64,000 nt of DNA from Comamonadaceae bacterium OTU4NAUVB1 (GTDB lineage: Bacteria > Pseudomonadota > Gammaproteobacteria > Burkholderiales > Burkholderiaceae_C), in the NCBI GenBank assembly GCA_024372625.1, contig CP099605.1, positions 2,170,001 to 2,234,000 of the forward strand. The letters are read 5' to 3'. The position numbers and the translations under genes were made by a program. Under the pieces are notes generated by a model. The model was not told the origin of the DNA and did no database searches. It saw only the letters and a program-made list of their open reading frames with translations. This document shows, piece after piece, positions 24,402-33,171 of this stretch; the first letter of the stretch is position 1, and each line of letters opens with the position of its first letter.

Positions 24402-26276
24402 CTACAGCACGCCGGTGGAGATCACCGGCAGCGCCGCGATGACGATCAGGCCGACGACGAGCGCGGCGATGTAGGGCCAGATCGCGCCCATGGCCTCGTC
24501 GGGCGAGACGTTGCCGATGCGGCAGGCGATGTAGAAGCCCACGCCGATCGGCGGCATCATCAGGCCGATGTTCATGGCCACCACCACGACCATGGCGTAG
24601 TGCACGTCGTTGATGTGCAGCGCGCGCGCGATGGGGAACATCAGCGGCGCCATCAGCAGCAGCGCCGGCAGGCCCTCGAGCACGCAGCCCAGCGCCAGGA
24701 ACAGGACGATGGTCACCGCCATGAAGCCCCAGGCGCCGCCGGGCAGGCTGGTCATGAAGCCGGCGATCGACTGGGCCACCCCCGACTGCGTGATGGCCCA
24801 GGCCATCGCCAGCGCGGTGCCCAGGATCATCAGCACCGCGCCGCTGAGCGCGGCCGTCTCCACCAGCATGGCGTAGAACCGGCGCGCACCGATGCCGCCG
24901 TAGAGCACCATGCCGATCGCCATGGCGTAGAGCACCGCGATGGTCGAGACCTCGGTGGCCGTGGCCACGCCGCCGCCGACCGCGCCGCGGATGAGGAACG
25001 GCAGCACCAGCGCCGGCCCGGCCACCAGCAGCGACTTGCCGATGGTGGCCAGGGACGCGCGCCGCACGCCGGTCATGTCCTCCTTGCGCGCCTTCCAGCG
25101 CGCGAGCACGCCCAGCGCCACCAGCAGCACGGCCGCCACGGTCACGCCGGCCTGGAACAGCCCGGCGATGGACACGCCGGCCACCGAGCCCAGCACGATC
25201 AGCACGATGCTCGGGGGCACCGTGTCGGCCATGGCCGCGCCGGTGGACAGCAGCGCGATCATCTCCTTGGGCTTCTGGCCGCGGCGCTTCATCTCGGGGA
25301 ACAGCGCGGGCGCCACGGTGGCCATGTCCGACACCTTGGAGCCGGAGATGCCCGAGACGATGAACAGCGAGCCCAGCAGCACGTACTGCATGCCGCCCTT
25401 CACGTGGCCGACCAGCGAGGCGAGGAATTCGATGATCGCCTTGCCCATGCCGGTGGCGTCGAGCACGCAGCCCAGCAGCACGAAGATCGGCACCGACACC
25501 AGGATCATGCTGGACATGCCCTCGTCCATGCGGCCGATCACCACGTCGATCGGGATCTGCGTGCTGAAGGCCAGGAAGCACACCGTCCCCATGCCGAAGC
25601 AGAACGCGATCGGCACGCCGGCGAGCAGCGCGACGCCCACGAAGCCGATCAGGAACAGGGCGATGTTGAGGTTGCCCAGCTCGCCGATGGCCGGCGCGAG
25701 CCACCAGCAGGCGCCACCGATCGCCGCCACCACCGCCGCGGCCGTGGCCAGCTCGGTGGCCGTGCACTGGCGCCAGGCCTGCGCGAGCACCGTCAGCAGC
25801 ATGGCGCCGATGCCGAAGGCGATGGCCGCCACCCGGAAGCTGTTGGGGATGTCGAGCGCGGGCAGCGACACGATCCACTCGCTGCGCACGTACTCGATGG
25901 CCGGCTGCAGCAGCGCGCCCAGGAACGCGGCGACCACCAGCAGCCCGAAGGCGTTGACGTACCCCTGCGCGCGCGGGGGCAGCTTCTGCAGGAAGACGGT
26001 CAGGCGCAGGTGCTCGTTGCGGTGGATGGCGATGACCGAGCCGATCATGGCCAGCCACAGGAAGCAGATCGACACCACCTCGTCGATCCAGACCACGGAG
26101 ATCGAGAACAGGTAGCGCGAGCAGACCCCCGCGAGCATGAGCAGGATGATGGCCGCGCCCAGCGCGGCCCCCGCCACCTCCACGGGGCGCATGAGGAGGC
26201 CGCTCGCGGGCGCGACCGGCGGCGCCAGGTCGTCGGGCAGGGCGAAGGCGGCGGCCGGGTCGCTGGTCGTCGTCAT
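24402..26276 (-). CDS. TRAP transporter fused permease (DctQ-DctM)
   Basis: The 624-residue membrane protein starts at ATG 26276, 5 bp after the DctP stop. Residues 1 to about 180 form the small DctQ subunit with four hydrophobic segments (RYLFSISVVWIDEVVS, CFLWLAMIGSVIAIHRNEHLR). From about 200 the large DctM subunit follows (LGNLNIALFLIGFVGVALLAGVPIAF, SVPIFVLLGCVLDATGMG, VSGISGSKVSDMATVAP, LMMPPIGVGFYIA). Fusion of the two is known in part of the family. It imports a carboxylate driven by a sodium or proton gradient. With DctP and downstream CoA-ligase and thiolase genes it likely feeds the same catabolic route. Confidence 0.93.
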   Translation of the reverse strand: MTTTSDPAAAFALPDDLAPPVAPASGLLMRPVEVAGAALGAAIILLMLAGVCSRYLFSISVVWIDEVVSICFLWLAMIGSVIAIHRNEHLRLTVFLQKLPPRAQGYVNAFGLLVVAAFLGALLQPAIEYVRSEWIVSLPALDIPNSFRVAAIAFGIGAMLLTVLAQAWRQCTATELATAAAVVAAIGGACWWLAPAIGELGNLNIALFLIGFVGVALLAGVPIAFCFGMGTVCFLAFSTQIPIDVVIGRMDEGMSSMILVSVPIFVLLGCVLDATGMGKAIIEFLASLVGHVKGGMQYVLLGSLFIVSGISGSKVSDMATVAPALFPEMKRRGQKPKEMIALLSTGAAMADTVPPSIVLIVLGSVAGVSIAGLFQAGVTVAAVLLVALGVLARWKARKEDMTGVRRASLATIGKSLLVAGPALVLPFLIRGAVGGGVATATEVSTIAVLYAMAIGMVLYGGIGARRFYAMLVETAALSGAVLMILGTALAMAWAITQSGVAQSIAGFMTSLPGGAWGFMAVTIVLFLALGCVLEGLPALLLMAPLMFPIARALHINDVHYAMVVVVAMNIGLMMPPIGVGFYIACRIGNVSPDEAMGAIWPYIAALVVGLIVIAALPVISTGVL

Positions 26277-26281
26277 GGCGC

Positions 26282-27295
26282 TCAGGCGAGCTTGCCGGTG
26301 TATTTCTCGAGCAGCGCCCAGGCGTCGTCGCCGAACTTCTTCTTCCACTCCTCGTAGAACTTGGCCTCGCGCAGCTTGGCGCGGAAGACCTCGGCGTTGG
26401 TGTCGTTGAACTCCATGCCCTTGGCCTTGAGGTCGACCATCAGGCTGTCGTTGAGCTTCCTGACCTCGGCGCGCTGCTTCAGGCCGGCCTCGGCGATGTG
26501 GTGCGCGACGATCTCGCGCAGGTCGGCCGGCAGGCGGTCCACCGCGCGCTTGTTGCCCAGGAACCAGAAGCCGTCCCACATGTGGTTGGTGATGGAGCAG
26601 TACTTCTGCACCTCGTTGAGCTTGGCCGTGGACACGATGGCCAGCGGGTTCTCCTGGCCGTCGACGATCTTCGTCTGCAGCGCGGTGTAGACCTCGGCGA
26701 AGTTGATGGTGGTGGGCGAGGCCTCGAAGGCCTTGAACATGGAAACCCAGAACGGGCTGGGCGGCACGCGCATCTTCATGCCCTTGAGGTCGTCGGGCTT
26801 GGTGATGGCGCGCGTGCTGGTGGTCATCTGGCGATAGCCGTTGTCCCAGATCTTGTCGAACGCGACGATGGTGCCGGTGGCCGCGATCTGCTTGCGCACG
26901 TGCGCGCCGAGCTCGCCGTCCATGGCGGCCCAGACCTGGTCGTAGTCCTTGAACGCGAAGCCCACGCCGCTGATCTGCGCCGACGGCACCAGGGTGCCCA
27001 GGATCAGCGGGGACAGCGTGAAGAACTCGAGCGCGCCGTTGCGCAGCTGCGAGATCATGTCGGTGTCGGTGCCCAGCTGGCTGCTCGGGAACACCTTGAT
27101 GTCGACCCGGCCCTTGGTGTCGGACAGGATCTTGGCGACCATCTCGTTGGCGCACACGTTCATCGGATGGGTGATGGGCAGGTTGTTGCCGTACTTCATC
27201 GTGAATTCGGCCTTCTGCGCGCGCGCCAGGGGCGCGAGGGTCGGCAGGGCCAGGGCGGCGGTGCCCGTGAGCAGGGTGCGGCGATTGAGTTGCAT
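26282..27295 (-). CDS. TRAP transporter solute-binding protein (DctP family)
   Basis: The 337-residue exported protein has a Tat-like signal (NRRTLLTGTAALALPTLAPLARA). DctP motifs follow: FTMKYGNNLPITHPMN, VDIKVFPSSQLGTDTDMISQL, LKGMKMRVPPSPFW with the conserved Arg that binds the ligand carboxylate, and YTALQTKIVDGQENPLA. A strong ribosome site (GAGGAGA) precedes ATG 27295. The ligand is a carboxylate; which one is unclear. The CoA-ligase gene lies 59 bp upstream on the same strand, so these genes probably share transcripts. Confidence 0.93.
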   Translation of the reverse strand: MQLNRRTLLTGTAALALPTLAPLARAQKAEFTMKYGNNLPITHPMNVCANEMVAKILSDTKGRVDIKVFPSSQLGTDTDMISQLRNGALEFFTLSPLILGTLVPSAQISGVGFAFKDYDQVWAAMDGELGAHVRKQIAATGTIVAFDKIWDNGYRQMTTSTRAITKPDDLKGMKMRVPPSPFWVSMFKAFEASPTTINFAEVYTALQTKIVDGQENPLAIVSTAKLNEVQKYCSITNHMWDGFWFLGNKRAVDRLPADLREIVAHHIAEAGLKQRAEVRKLNDSLMVDLKAKGMEFNDTNAEVFRAKLREAKFYEEWKKKFGDDAWALLEKYTGKLA

Positions 27296-27354
27296 GGGTT
27301 TGTCTCCTCGATTGGATGTCAGTGGATCGGTCGTTCGTTCGCTCGGTCGGTCGT

Positions 27355-29025
27355 TCAGCCGGTCGCCGGCTCGGTGAAGTCACCGCGCTCCGAGAGCAGC
27401 CGGCGCACGTCCTTCTTCACGATCTTGCCGTAGCCCGACTTGGGCAGCGCGTCCCAGAAGAACACGTGGTGCGGCCAGCGGTAGCGCGCCAGCCGGCCGT
27501 CCAGGAAGGCCAGCAGCGCGCCCGCGTCCAGCACCGGCGCGCCGGGCGCGCGCACCACGACCGCGGCCCCCACCTCGCCCCATTTGGGGTCGGGCAGGCC
27601 CAGCACGGCCACCTCGGCGATGCCGGGATGGGCGAGCAGGACCTCCTCGACCTCGCGCGGGTAGACGTTGGAGCCGCCGGAAATGTACATGTCCGACTCG
27701 CGCCCGGTGATGTAGAGCAGTCCGCGCGCGTCCAGCCGGCCCAGATCGCCGGTGTGGAACCAGCCCCCGCGCAGCGCCTTGGCCGTGGCCTGGGGGTCGC
27801 CGTGGTAGCCGCCGAACACGGCCGGGCCGCGGCAGCAGATCTCGCCGACCTCGCCGGCGGGCAGCGGCCGCAGCTGGGGGTCGAGGATCGCCACCTCCAT
27901 GCCGACGCGCGGGCGGCCGCAGGCGCCGATGTTGGCCTCGGGCGAGGCGTCGTCGGCGTCGTGCATCTCGCGCGGCAGCACGGTGATGCAGCCGGTCACC
28001 TCGCCCAGGCCGAAGTACTGCACCAGCACCGGCCCCAGCGTCTGCAGGGCGCGCTTCTGGTCGGCGCGGTACATGGGGGCGCCGGCGTAGATCACGTAGC
28101 GCAGCGAGCCGTGGTCGTGGGCGTGGACGGCCGGGTGCTCGACCAGGATCTTCACGATGGTGGGCACGGTGAACAGGTTGGTCACGCGGTGGCGCGCCAC
28201 CAGCTCCCAGAAGACGGCCGGATCGAGCCGGTCCGAGGGCAGCAGCACCGTGGCCGCGCCGCGCGCCACGTTGAGCAGCGCGTGGATGCCCGCGCCGTGC
28301 GAGAGCGGCGCCACGGCGATCGAGCAGTCGCGCTCGGTGGTGCCCGGGATCAGGTCGGCCAGGTGGTTGGTGACCACGAAGCCCATCTGGCCGTGGGTCA
28401 GGATGCCGGCCTTGGGCTTGCCCGTGGTGCCCGAGGTGTAGAAGAACCACAGCGGGTCGTCGGCGTGCACCACGGCCTCCGGCACGCGCTGGCCCAGGCC
28501 CTGCGCGACCAGCGACTCGTAGTCGTGCTCGCCCGCGCGCGGCGCGCCGATGGCGATCACCTCGCGCAACGCCGGCGACGCGGCGCGCACCGCGTCGGCG
28601 TGGGCGGCGAAATCGGACTCCACGATCATGGCGACCGCGCCGCTGGAGGCGCCCAGGTAGGCGACCTCGCCGGGGGTCAGCCGGAAGTTCGTCGGCACCC
28701 AGACGCAGCCCAGCCGGAAGGCGGCCCAGCCGCTCTCGAACAGCTGGCGGTTGTTGCGCGAGTGCACCAGGATCGCGTCGCCCTTGCGCAGTCCGAGGCG
28801 GTGCAGCGCGTGGGCCATGGCGTCCACGCGGCGGTCGATCTCGGCCCATGACCATTGGCGATCACCCTGGATGAGGCCCGGGCGCTGCGGGTGCAGCCGC
28901 GCGGTCTGGGTCAGCAGCTGCGCCAGGTTGCACGCGCGCGGGCTGCCGGCCGCCGGAACGTCGGCCGCCTCCGCCGGGGTGTCCGTGCCGTGCGCGAGCG
29001 CCGGCGCGGTCAGGACCGCGCTCAC
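27355..29025 (-). CDS. AMP-binding acyl-CoA synthetase
   Basis: Start at GTG 29025 overlaps the thiolase stop (GTGA), giving 556 residues. ANL-family motifs are clear: YTSGTTGKPKAGILTHG (P-loop), PTIVKILVEHP, YFGLGEVTGC, GWFHTGDLGRLD, YITGRESDMYISGGSNVYP, and the C-terminal Lys in SGYGKIVKKDV. It should activate a carboxylic acid as the CoA thioester. Gene order thiolase, ligase, DctP, DctQM suggests that the TRAP substrate, or a product of it, is activated and then cleaved. Aromatic or medium-chain acids are possible; the substrate cannot be fixed from sequence. Confidence 0.92.
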   Translation of the reverse strand: MSAVLTAPALAHGTDTPAEAADVPAAGSPRACNLAQLLTQTARLHPQRPGLIQGDRQWSWAEIDRRVDAMAHALHRLGLRKGDAILVHSRNNRQLFESGWAAFRLGCVWVPTNFRLTPGEVAYLGASSGAVAMIVESDFAAHADAVRAASPALREVIAIGAPRAGEHDYESLVAQGLGQRVPEAVVHADDPLWFFYTSGTTGKPKAGILTHGQMGFVVTNHLADLIPGTTERDCSIAVAPLSHGAGIHALLNVARGAATVLLPSDRLDPAVFWELVARHRVTNLFTVPTIVKILVEHPAVHAHDHGSLRYVIYAGAPMYRADQKRALQTLGPVLVQYFGLGEVTGCITVLPREMHDADDASPEANIGACGRPRVGMEVAILDPQLRPLPAGEVGEICCRGPAVFGGYHGDPQATAKALRGGWFHTGDLGRLDARGLLYITGRESDMYISGGSNVYPREVEEVLLAHPGIAEVAVLGLPDPKWGEVGAAVVVRAPGAPVLDAGALLAFLDGRLARYRWPHHVFFWDALPKSGYGKIVKKDVRRLLSERGDFTEPATG

Positions 29026-30191
29026 GCGGTCGCCTCCAGCACGCTCAGGTAGTTGGCCACGGCCGCGCCGCCCATGTTGAAGACCGCGCCCAGCCCGGCG
29101 CGCGGCACCTGCATGTCGCCGGCGGTGCCGGAGAGCTGCATCGCGGCCATGACGTGCTGCGACACGCCGGTCGCGCCGATGGGATGGCCGCGCGACTTGA
29201 GCCCGCCCGACGGATTGACCGGCAGCCGGCCGTCGGCGCGGCTGACCCCGTCGAGGATCACGCGGGCGCCCTGGCCGTGCGGCGCCAGGCCCATCGCCTC
29301 GTACTCCAGCAGTTCGGCCACGGTGAAGCAGTCGTGCGTCTCGACGAAATGCAGGTCGTCCAGGCGCGCGCCGGCCGCGTCGAGCCCGCGCCGCCAGGCC
29401 AGCGCCGCGCCCTCGAAGCGCGTCACGTCGCGCTGCGACAGCGGCAGGAACTCGTTGACCTGGGTGCGCGAGCGCCAGCGCACGGCCGGCACCCGGGCGC
29501 CGGCGACGGGCGCCATGGAGATCACCAGCGCGGCCGCGCCGTCGGACACGAGCGAGCAGTCCGAGCGCTTGAGCGGCCCGGCCACGAACGGGTTCTTCTC
29601 CGACGGCTGGCGGCAGAAGTCGAAGCCCAGGTCGCGCTTCATGTGCGCCCAGGGGTTGCGCACGCCGTTGGCGTGGTTCTTCGCCGAGATCGCCGCCAGG
29701 GCGTCGGACTGGTCGCCGAAGCGTTCGAAGTAGGCCGAGGCGATGGTGCCGAAGACGCCCGCGAAGCCGCCCGGCGTGTCGCCCTCCTCGCGCACGTAAG
29801 AGCAGCGCAGCAGCACCTCGCCGATCTGCGCGTTGGGCAGGGTGTTCATCTTCTCCAGCCCCACCACCAGCGCGTGGCGCATGCGGCCGCTGGCCACCGC
29901 GTCGAGCGCCGCCCAGATCGCGGCGGAACCGGTCGCGCAGGCGTTCTCCAGCCGCACCGAAGGCGTGTGGCGGAATTCCGGGAACGCCAGTCCGGCCAGC
30001 GCGCCGCTGAAGTCCTGGCGCAGGAAACCGCCGTTGAAATGACCGACGAAGACACCGTCGATGTCCGCCGGCGTCAGCCCGGCGGTGTCCATCGCGCCCT
30101 GCGCCGCTTCGCGGAACAGGTCGTGCGCCTCGATCGCGTCGTGCTTGCCGAACGGCGTGTGGCCCCAGCCGATGATGTGTGCTTGCGTCAT
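29022..30191 (-). CDS. SCP2-type thiolase / acetyl-CoA acetyltransferase-like protein
   Basis: This 389-residue thiolase-fold protein has the nucleophile context VRLENACATGS, His in FVETHDCFTVAE, and the C-terminal GGLKSRGHPIGATGVSQ. The second Cys of degradative thiolases is not obvious near the C-terminus (GLGAVFNMGGAAVA), as in the SCP2/lipid-transfer branch. Such proteins cleave side chains of sterols or other branched acyl-CoAs, often with a DUF35 partner, which is not seen here. It is divergent from an IclR gene, so IclR probably controls it. It is the first gene of a likely operon with ligase and TRAP transporter. Confidence 0.9.
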   Translation of the reverse strand: MTQAHIIGWGHTPFGKHDAIEAHDLFREAAQGAMDTAGLTPADIDGVFVGHFNGGFLRQDFSGALAGLAFPEFRHTPSVRLENACATGSAAIWAALDAVASGRMRHALVVGLEKMNTLPNAQIGEVLLRCSYVREEGDTPGGFAGVFGTIASAYFERFGDQSDALAAISAKNHANGVRNPWAHMKRDLGFDFCRQPSEKNPFVAGPLKRSDCSLVSDGAAALVISMAPVAGARVPAVRWRSRTQVNEFLPLSQRDVTRFEGAALAWRRGLDAAGARLDDLHFVETHDCFTVAELLEYEAMGLAPHGQGARVILDGVSRADGRLPVNPSGGLKSRGHPIGATGVSQHVMAAMQLSGTAGDMQVPRAGLGAVFNMGGAAVANYLSVLEATA

Positions 30192-30195
30192 TCTG

Positions 30196-30210
30196 GTTCA
30201 CTATGTGGAC
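30196..30210. promoter_or_regulatory. Candidate IclR-type operator
   Basis: GTTCAC-TAT-GTGGAC is a 15-bp imperfect palindrome 4 bp upstream of the thiolase start and about 115 bp upstream of the IclR start. Its length and spacing fit IclR-family operators. Overlap with the thiolase 5' end would suit repression. Confidence 0.4.
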
Positions 30211-30324
30211 TAGGCGATGCCGAAGCGACCGGGTCCGTGGGTTGCAATGGCACTGACGATAATGAACATTCACGCCGGATCACCCCCGGGATTTCATTCG
30301 AACTGCGACAAAGAGGTTCAACAT

Positions 30325-31143
30325 ATGGACCAGATGATCCGGGTAAGCCCTGAGCCCCAGGCCACGCCCGACCTCACCGCCGGGGCCCAGACGCTGCGTC
30401 GGGGCCTCGCCGTGCTGCGCCTGCTGACCCGCGTGGGCCCCGGCGGCCTGCGCATGGGGGAGATCGTGCGCCGACTCGACCTGCCCAAGGCGACGGCGGT
30501 GCGCCTGACGCGCACGCTGCTCGACGAAGGCTTCGTCATGCACGACCGGGGCTCGGGCGCCTACCGGCTCGGTCCCGAGGCCTTCGCGGTCGGCCTGGCG
30601 GCCGAGCCCAGCTACGCGCTGCAGCGCCTGGCCGCGCCGACGCTGCGCGCACTGGCGCTGGAGTCGGGCGACACCGTGTTCTTCGGCGTGCTGCACGGCA
30701 TCGAGAGCATCTGCCTGTCGCGCGACGAGGGCGACTTCCCGATCCGCAACCAGCTCGTCAAGCCGGGCGACCGCTTCCCGCTGGGCGTGGGCGCGGGCGC
30801 CGTGGCCACGCTCGCGGCCCTGTCGGACGAGGCGGTGCGCGACATCCTCGCGCGCAACGCCGCGTGGCGCTCGGAACACTACCCGCGCTGCACCGACGCG
30901 GCCATCCTGGCGCTGGTGAGCGAGACCCGCGCGCGGGGCTACTGCGTCAACCCGGGTCTGGTGCTGGAGAGCGCCTGGGCGGTGGGCGTGCCGGTCTACG
31001 ACGCCAACGGCCGCACCGTGGGCTCCGTCAGCATCGCCGCCATCGAGCAGCGCCTCGGACCGGCGCGCGCGGCCCAGCTGGGCAACCGCCTGATGCAGGC
31101 CAGCGAGGCGCTCACCCGGATGCTCGCGGCGGGCGGCGCCTGA
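30325..31143 (+). CDS. IclR-family transcriptional regulator
   Basis: ATG 30325 is chosen because a ribosome site (AAAGAGG) lies 8 bp before it, giving 272 residues. The N-terminal winged helix (TLRRGLAVLRLL, MGEIVRRLDLPKATAVRLTRTL, GAYRLGPEAF) fills about residues 15-85. The IclR effector domain (SGDTVFFGVLHGIESICLSRDEG, LGVGAGAVATLA, LESAWAVGVPVYDANGR) follows. It is divergent from the thiolase-ligase-TRAP operon and probably senses an intermediate of that route. Convergent with the LysR gene, 13 bp away. Confidence 0.93.
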   Translation: MDQMIRVSPEPQATPDLTAGAQTLRRGLAVLRLLTRVGPGGLRMGEIVRRLDLPKATAVRLTRTLLDEGFVMHDRGSGAYRLGPEAFAVGLAAEPSYALQRLAAPTLRALALESGDTVFFGVLHGIESICLSRDEGDFPIRNQLVKPGDRFPLGVGAGAVATLAALSDEAVRDILARNAAWRSEHYPRCTDAAILALVSETRARGYCVNPGLVLESAWAVGVPVYDANGRTVGSVSIAAIEQRLGPARAAQLGNRLMQASEALTRMLAAGGA

Positions 31144-31156
31144 GGCGGCCGCGCGT

Positions 31157-32038
31157 TCAGGCCCGCGGCAGCAGGTCGACGAAGGCCCGCACCGTCGGCG
31201 CGTCGTCGTCGGCGCGCCAGGCCGCGCCGGTCTCGATCTCGGCGCGCGGGCCGCCGCCGCGCAGCGGCCGGTAGGCCACGCCCTCGCGCCCGAGCACCTG
31301 CACGCACGAGGGCACCAGCGCCACGCCGATGCCCCCGGCCACCAGGCTCACGATGGTGGGCATCTGGCGCGCCAGGAAGATGCGCGGACTGAAGCCGTGG
31401 CGCATGCAGGTGCTGACCACGGTGTCGAACATGGTCGGGCCGAAGCGCCGCTCGAAGCACAGGAACTGCTCGCCGGCCAGATCCTCCAGCGCCACGCTCG
31501 CGCCCCGCGCGCACGGGTGCGCCGCCGGCAGCGCCACGACCAGCGGGTCCAGGCACGTGGTGCGCCAGGCCAGCATCGCCGGCAGCTCGGGCGACGCGAA
31601 GACGCAGCCGACGTCCAGCGTGCCAGTCTCCAGGTCGCGCAGGATCTGGTCGCTGGTCGACTCGTGCAGCGCCACCCGCACGCCCGGGAAATCCAGCGTG
31701 AACTGCCGCAGCGCGCCCGGCAGGAACGAGCACGCCGCCAGGCTGATGAAGCCGATCGCCAGCGTGCCGGCCTGGCCCGAGGCCGCGTCGCGCGCGTGCG
31801 CGCGCAGCGACTCGGTGCGCGCGAGCACCGCGCGCGCGTCGCGCAGCGCCTGCTCGCCGCCCGGCGTCAGCGCGATGTGGCGCGAGGTGCGCTCGAACAG
31901 CCGCAGCCCCAGCTCCGTCTCCAGTTCCTTGATGGCCAGGCTGACCGGCGGTTGCGACAGCCGCAGGCGCGCGGCGGCGCGGCCGAAGTGCAGCTCCTCG
32001 GCCACGGCGATGAAACAGCGCAGGTGACGCATCTCCAT
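31157..32038 (-). CDS. LysR-family transcriptional regulator
   Basis: Start at ATG 32038 (MEMRHLRCF) gives 293 residues, the normal length. A LysR helix-turn-helix lies at residues 3-60 (FIAVAEELHFGRAAARL, SQPPVSLAIKELETELG, LFERTSRHIALTPGG). A type-2 periplasmic-like effector domain follows (LAIGFISLAACSFLPGAL, VALHESTSDQILRDLETGTLDVG). It is of the BenM/CatM-like branch that answers to aromatic or unsaturated acids. It is divergent from the PCC-domain operon, so it should control that operon. Confidence 0.93.
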   Translation of the reverse strand: MEMRHLRCFIAVAEELHFGRAAARLRLSQPPVSLAIKELETELGLRLFERTSRHIALTPGGEQALRDARAVLARTESLRAHARDAASGQAGTLAIGFISLAACSFLPGALRQFTLDFPGVRVALHESTSDQILRDLETGTLDVGCVFASPELPAMLAWRTTCLDPLVVALPAAHPCARGASVALEDLAGEQFLCFERRFGPTMFDTVVSTCMRHGFSPRIFLARQMPTIVSLVAGGIGVALVPSCVQVLGREGVAYRPLRGGGPRAEIETGAAWRADDDAPTVRAFVDLLPRA

Positions 32039-32147
32039 GGTTTTGCGAATCAATCCATCTGAATTCCAAACTTCTGCAAATGTAGATGCGTTCCTAGAAT
32101 CGCCCGGCGCCACGAGCGCGACCCCCCTCAGAACGGAGACAACCGCC
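32039..32147. promoter_or_regulatory. Divergent LysR / PCC-operon control region
   Basis: This 109-bp gap is locally AT-richer than its flanks. A -10-like TAGAAT lies at 32095-32100 on the plus strand with no good -35, as expected for a LysR-activated promoter. The ribosome site for the first PCC gene is AACGGAG near 32132-32138. I could not pick one certain T-N11-A site. Confidence 0.4.
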
Positions 32148-32726
32148 ATGCAAGCCCCTGCCGCGATCCGGCACGCCGGCACCCCGCCGCGCCCCCGCAT
32201 CCTCGTCCACCCCGGTCCCTTCGATCCCGTGCGCATCCGCAGCCGCAGCAGCGCCCACGGGCGTCACCTGCGCCTGCTGCTGACGCCCGGGGCCACGCTG
32301 CTGGAGGCCCTGGTCGAACCGCTGACGCGCCGTGGCATCGCCAGCGCGTCGACCACGATCCTCGGGGGCGACTTCGAGCGGCTCGACTACTGCGTCGCGT
32401 CGCCCGACCCGTCGCGCTCGGCGGTGATCGCCTACACCCGGCCGATGGCCGCCGGTCCGGCGTGGATGGTGTTCGGCAACGCCACGATCGGCAAGGGCCT
32501 CGACGGCCTGCCGCTGGTGCACTGCCACGCGGCGATCCGCACCCGGGAGGGCGTGGTGCGCGGCGGCCACGTCGTGCCGACGACCAGCCGCATCGGCGCG
32601 CGGCCCATCGCGGTGCTGGTCACCTCGCTCGACGAGTTCGAGCTGCGCGTGGCCTTCGACCCCGAGACCAACATCGCGCTGATGCAGCCCGGCACCGCGT
32701 CCACGGAGGCGGCCCATGACGAGTGA
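32148..32726 (+). CDS. PCC/DUF296-domain protein, N-type half (with His metal motif)
   Basis: The 192-residue protein has about 35 unstructured N-terminal residues, then one PCC (DUF296) domain: LRLLLTPGATLLEALVEPL, GGDFERLDYCV and LVHCHAAI followed by GGHVVP. The HxH...GH pattern is the usual metal-binding set of bacterial PCC proteins. It ends with a family-specific tail (DPETNIALMQP). It overlaps the next gene by 11 bp. The same domain is the N-terminal half of the fused protein at 33974-34864. PCC domains trimerise; some bind DNA when an AT-hook is present, but no AT-hook is seen here. Function unknown. Confidence 0.8.
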   Translation: MQAPAAIRHAGTPPRPRILVHPGPFDPVRIRSRSSAHGRHLRLLLTPGATLLEALVEPLTRRGIASASTTILGGDFERLDYCVASPDPSRSAVIAYTRPMAAGPAWMVFGNATIGKGLDGLPLVHCHAAIRTREGVVRGGHVVPTTSRIGARPIAVLVTSLDEFELRVAFDPETNIALMQPGTASTEAAHDE

Positions 32727-33117
32727 TCCCGCCCGCGTGGAGAGCGGCCGCATGGGCCGCGTGGCCTATGCCCGCATCGCGCCCAACGAGGACCTGGTGC
32801 AGGGTGTCGAGAAGCTCTGCCTGGCGCACGGCTTCCGCAACGCCTTCGTGCGCGGGGCGCTCGGCAGCCTGGTCGATGCCTGCCTCGGCACGCTCGACGG
32901 CGGCTGCCGCCACGTCCGCGGCCCGGCTGTGGAGATCGTGAGCCTGGCCGGCGAGGTGCGCTCGCAGGCCGACGGCTCGGTCGTCGCGGCGCTGTCGGGC
33001 GTGGTCGCCGACACCGCCGGCCAGGTCCACGGCGGCCCCTTCGTCGCCGGCGCCAACCCCATCTGCATGACCTTCGAGGTGACCCTCGAGGAGTGGCTGC
33101 CCGACGCGGCGCACTGA
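32716..33117 (+). CDS. PCC/DUF296-domain protein, C-type half (metal His lost)
   Basis: The 133-residue protein is a single PCC domain: RMGRVAYARIAPNEDLVQGVEKL, NAFVRGALGSLVDACLG, VEIVSLAGEV and GGPFVAGANPICMTFEVTLEEW. The HxH motif of its partner is replaced by AALSGVVAD, so the metal site is probably gone. It aligns with the C-terminal half of the fused protein at 33974-34864. The 11-bp overlap with the preceding gene suggests coupled translation and a hetero-oligomer. No known enzyme activity. Confidence 0.82.
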   Translation: MTSDPARVESGRMGRVAYARIAPNEDLVQGVEKLCLAHGFRNAFVRGALGSLVDACLGTLDGGCRHVRGPAVEIVSLAGEVRSQADGSVVAALSGVVADTAGQVHGGPFVAGANPICMTFEVTLEEWLPDAAH

Positions 33118-33171
33118 TCCCTTTTCCCCGTCCATCGCGACTTTTCCCCCATCCAACGGAGACACCCCCTC

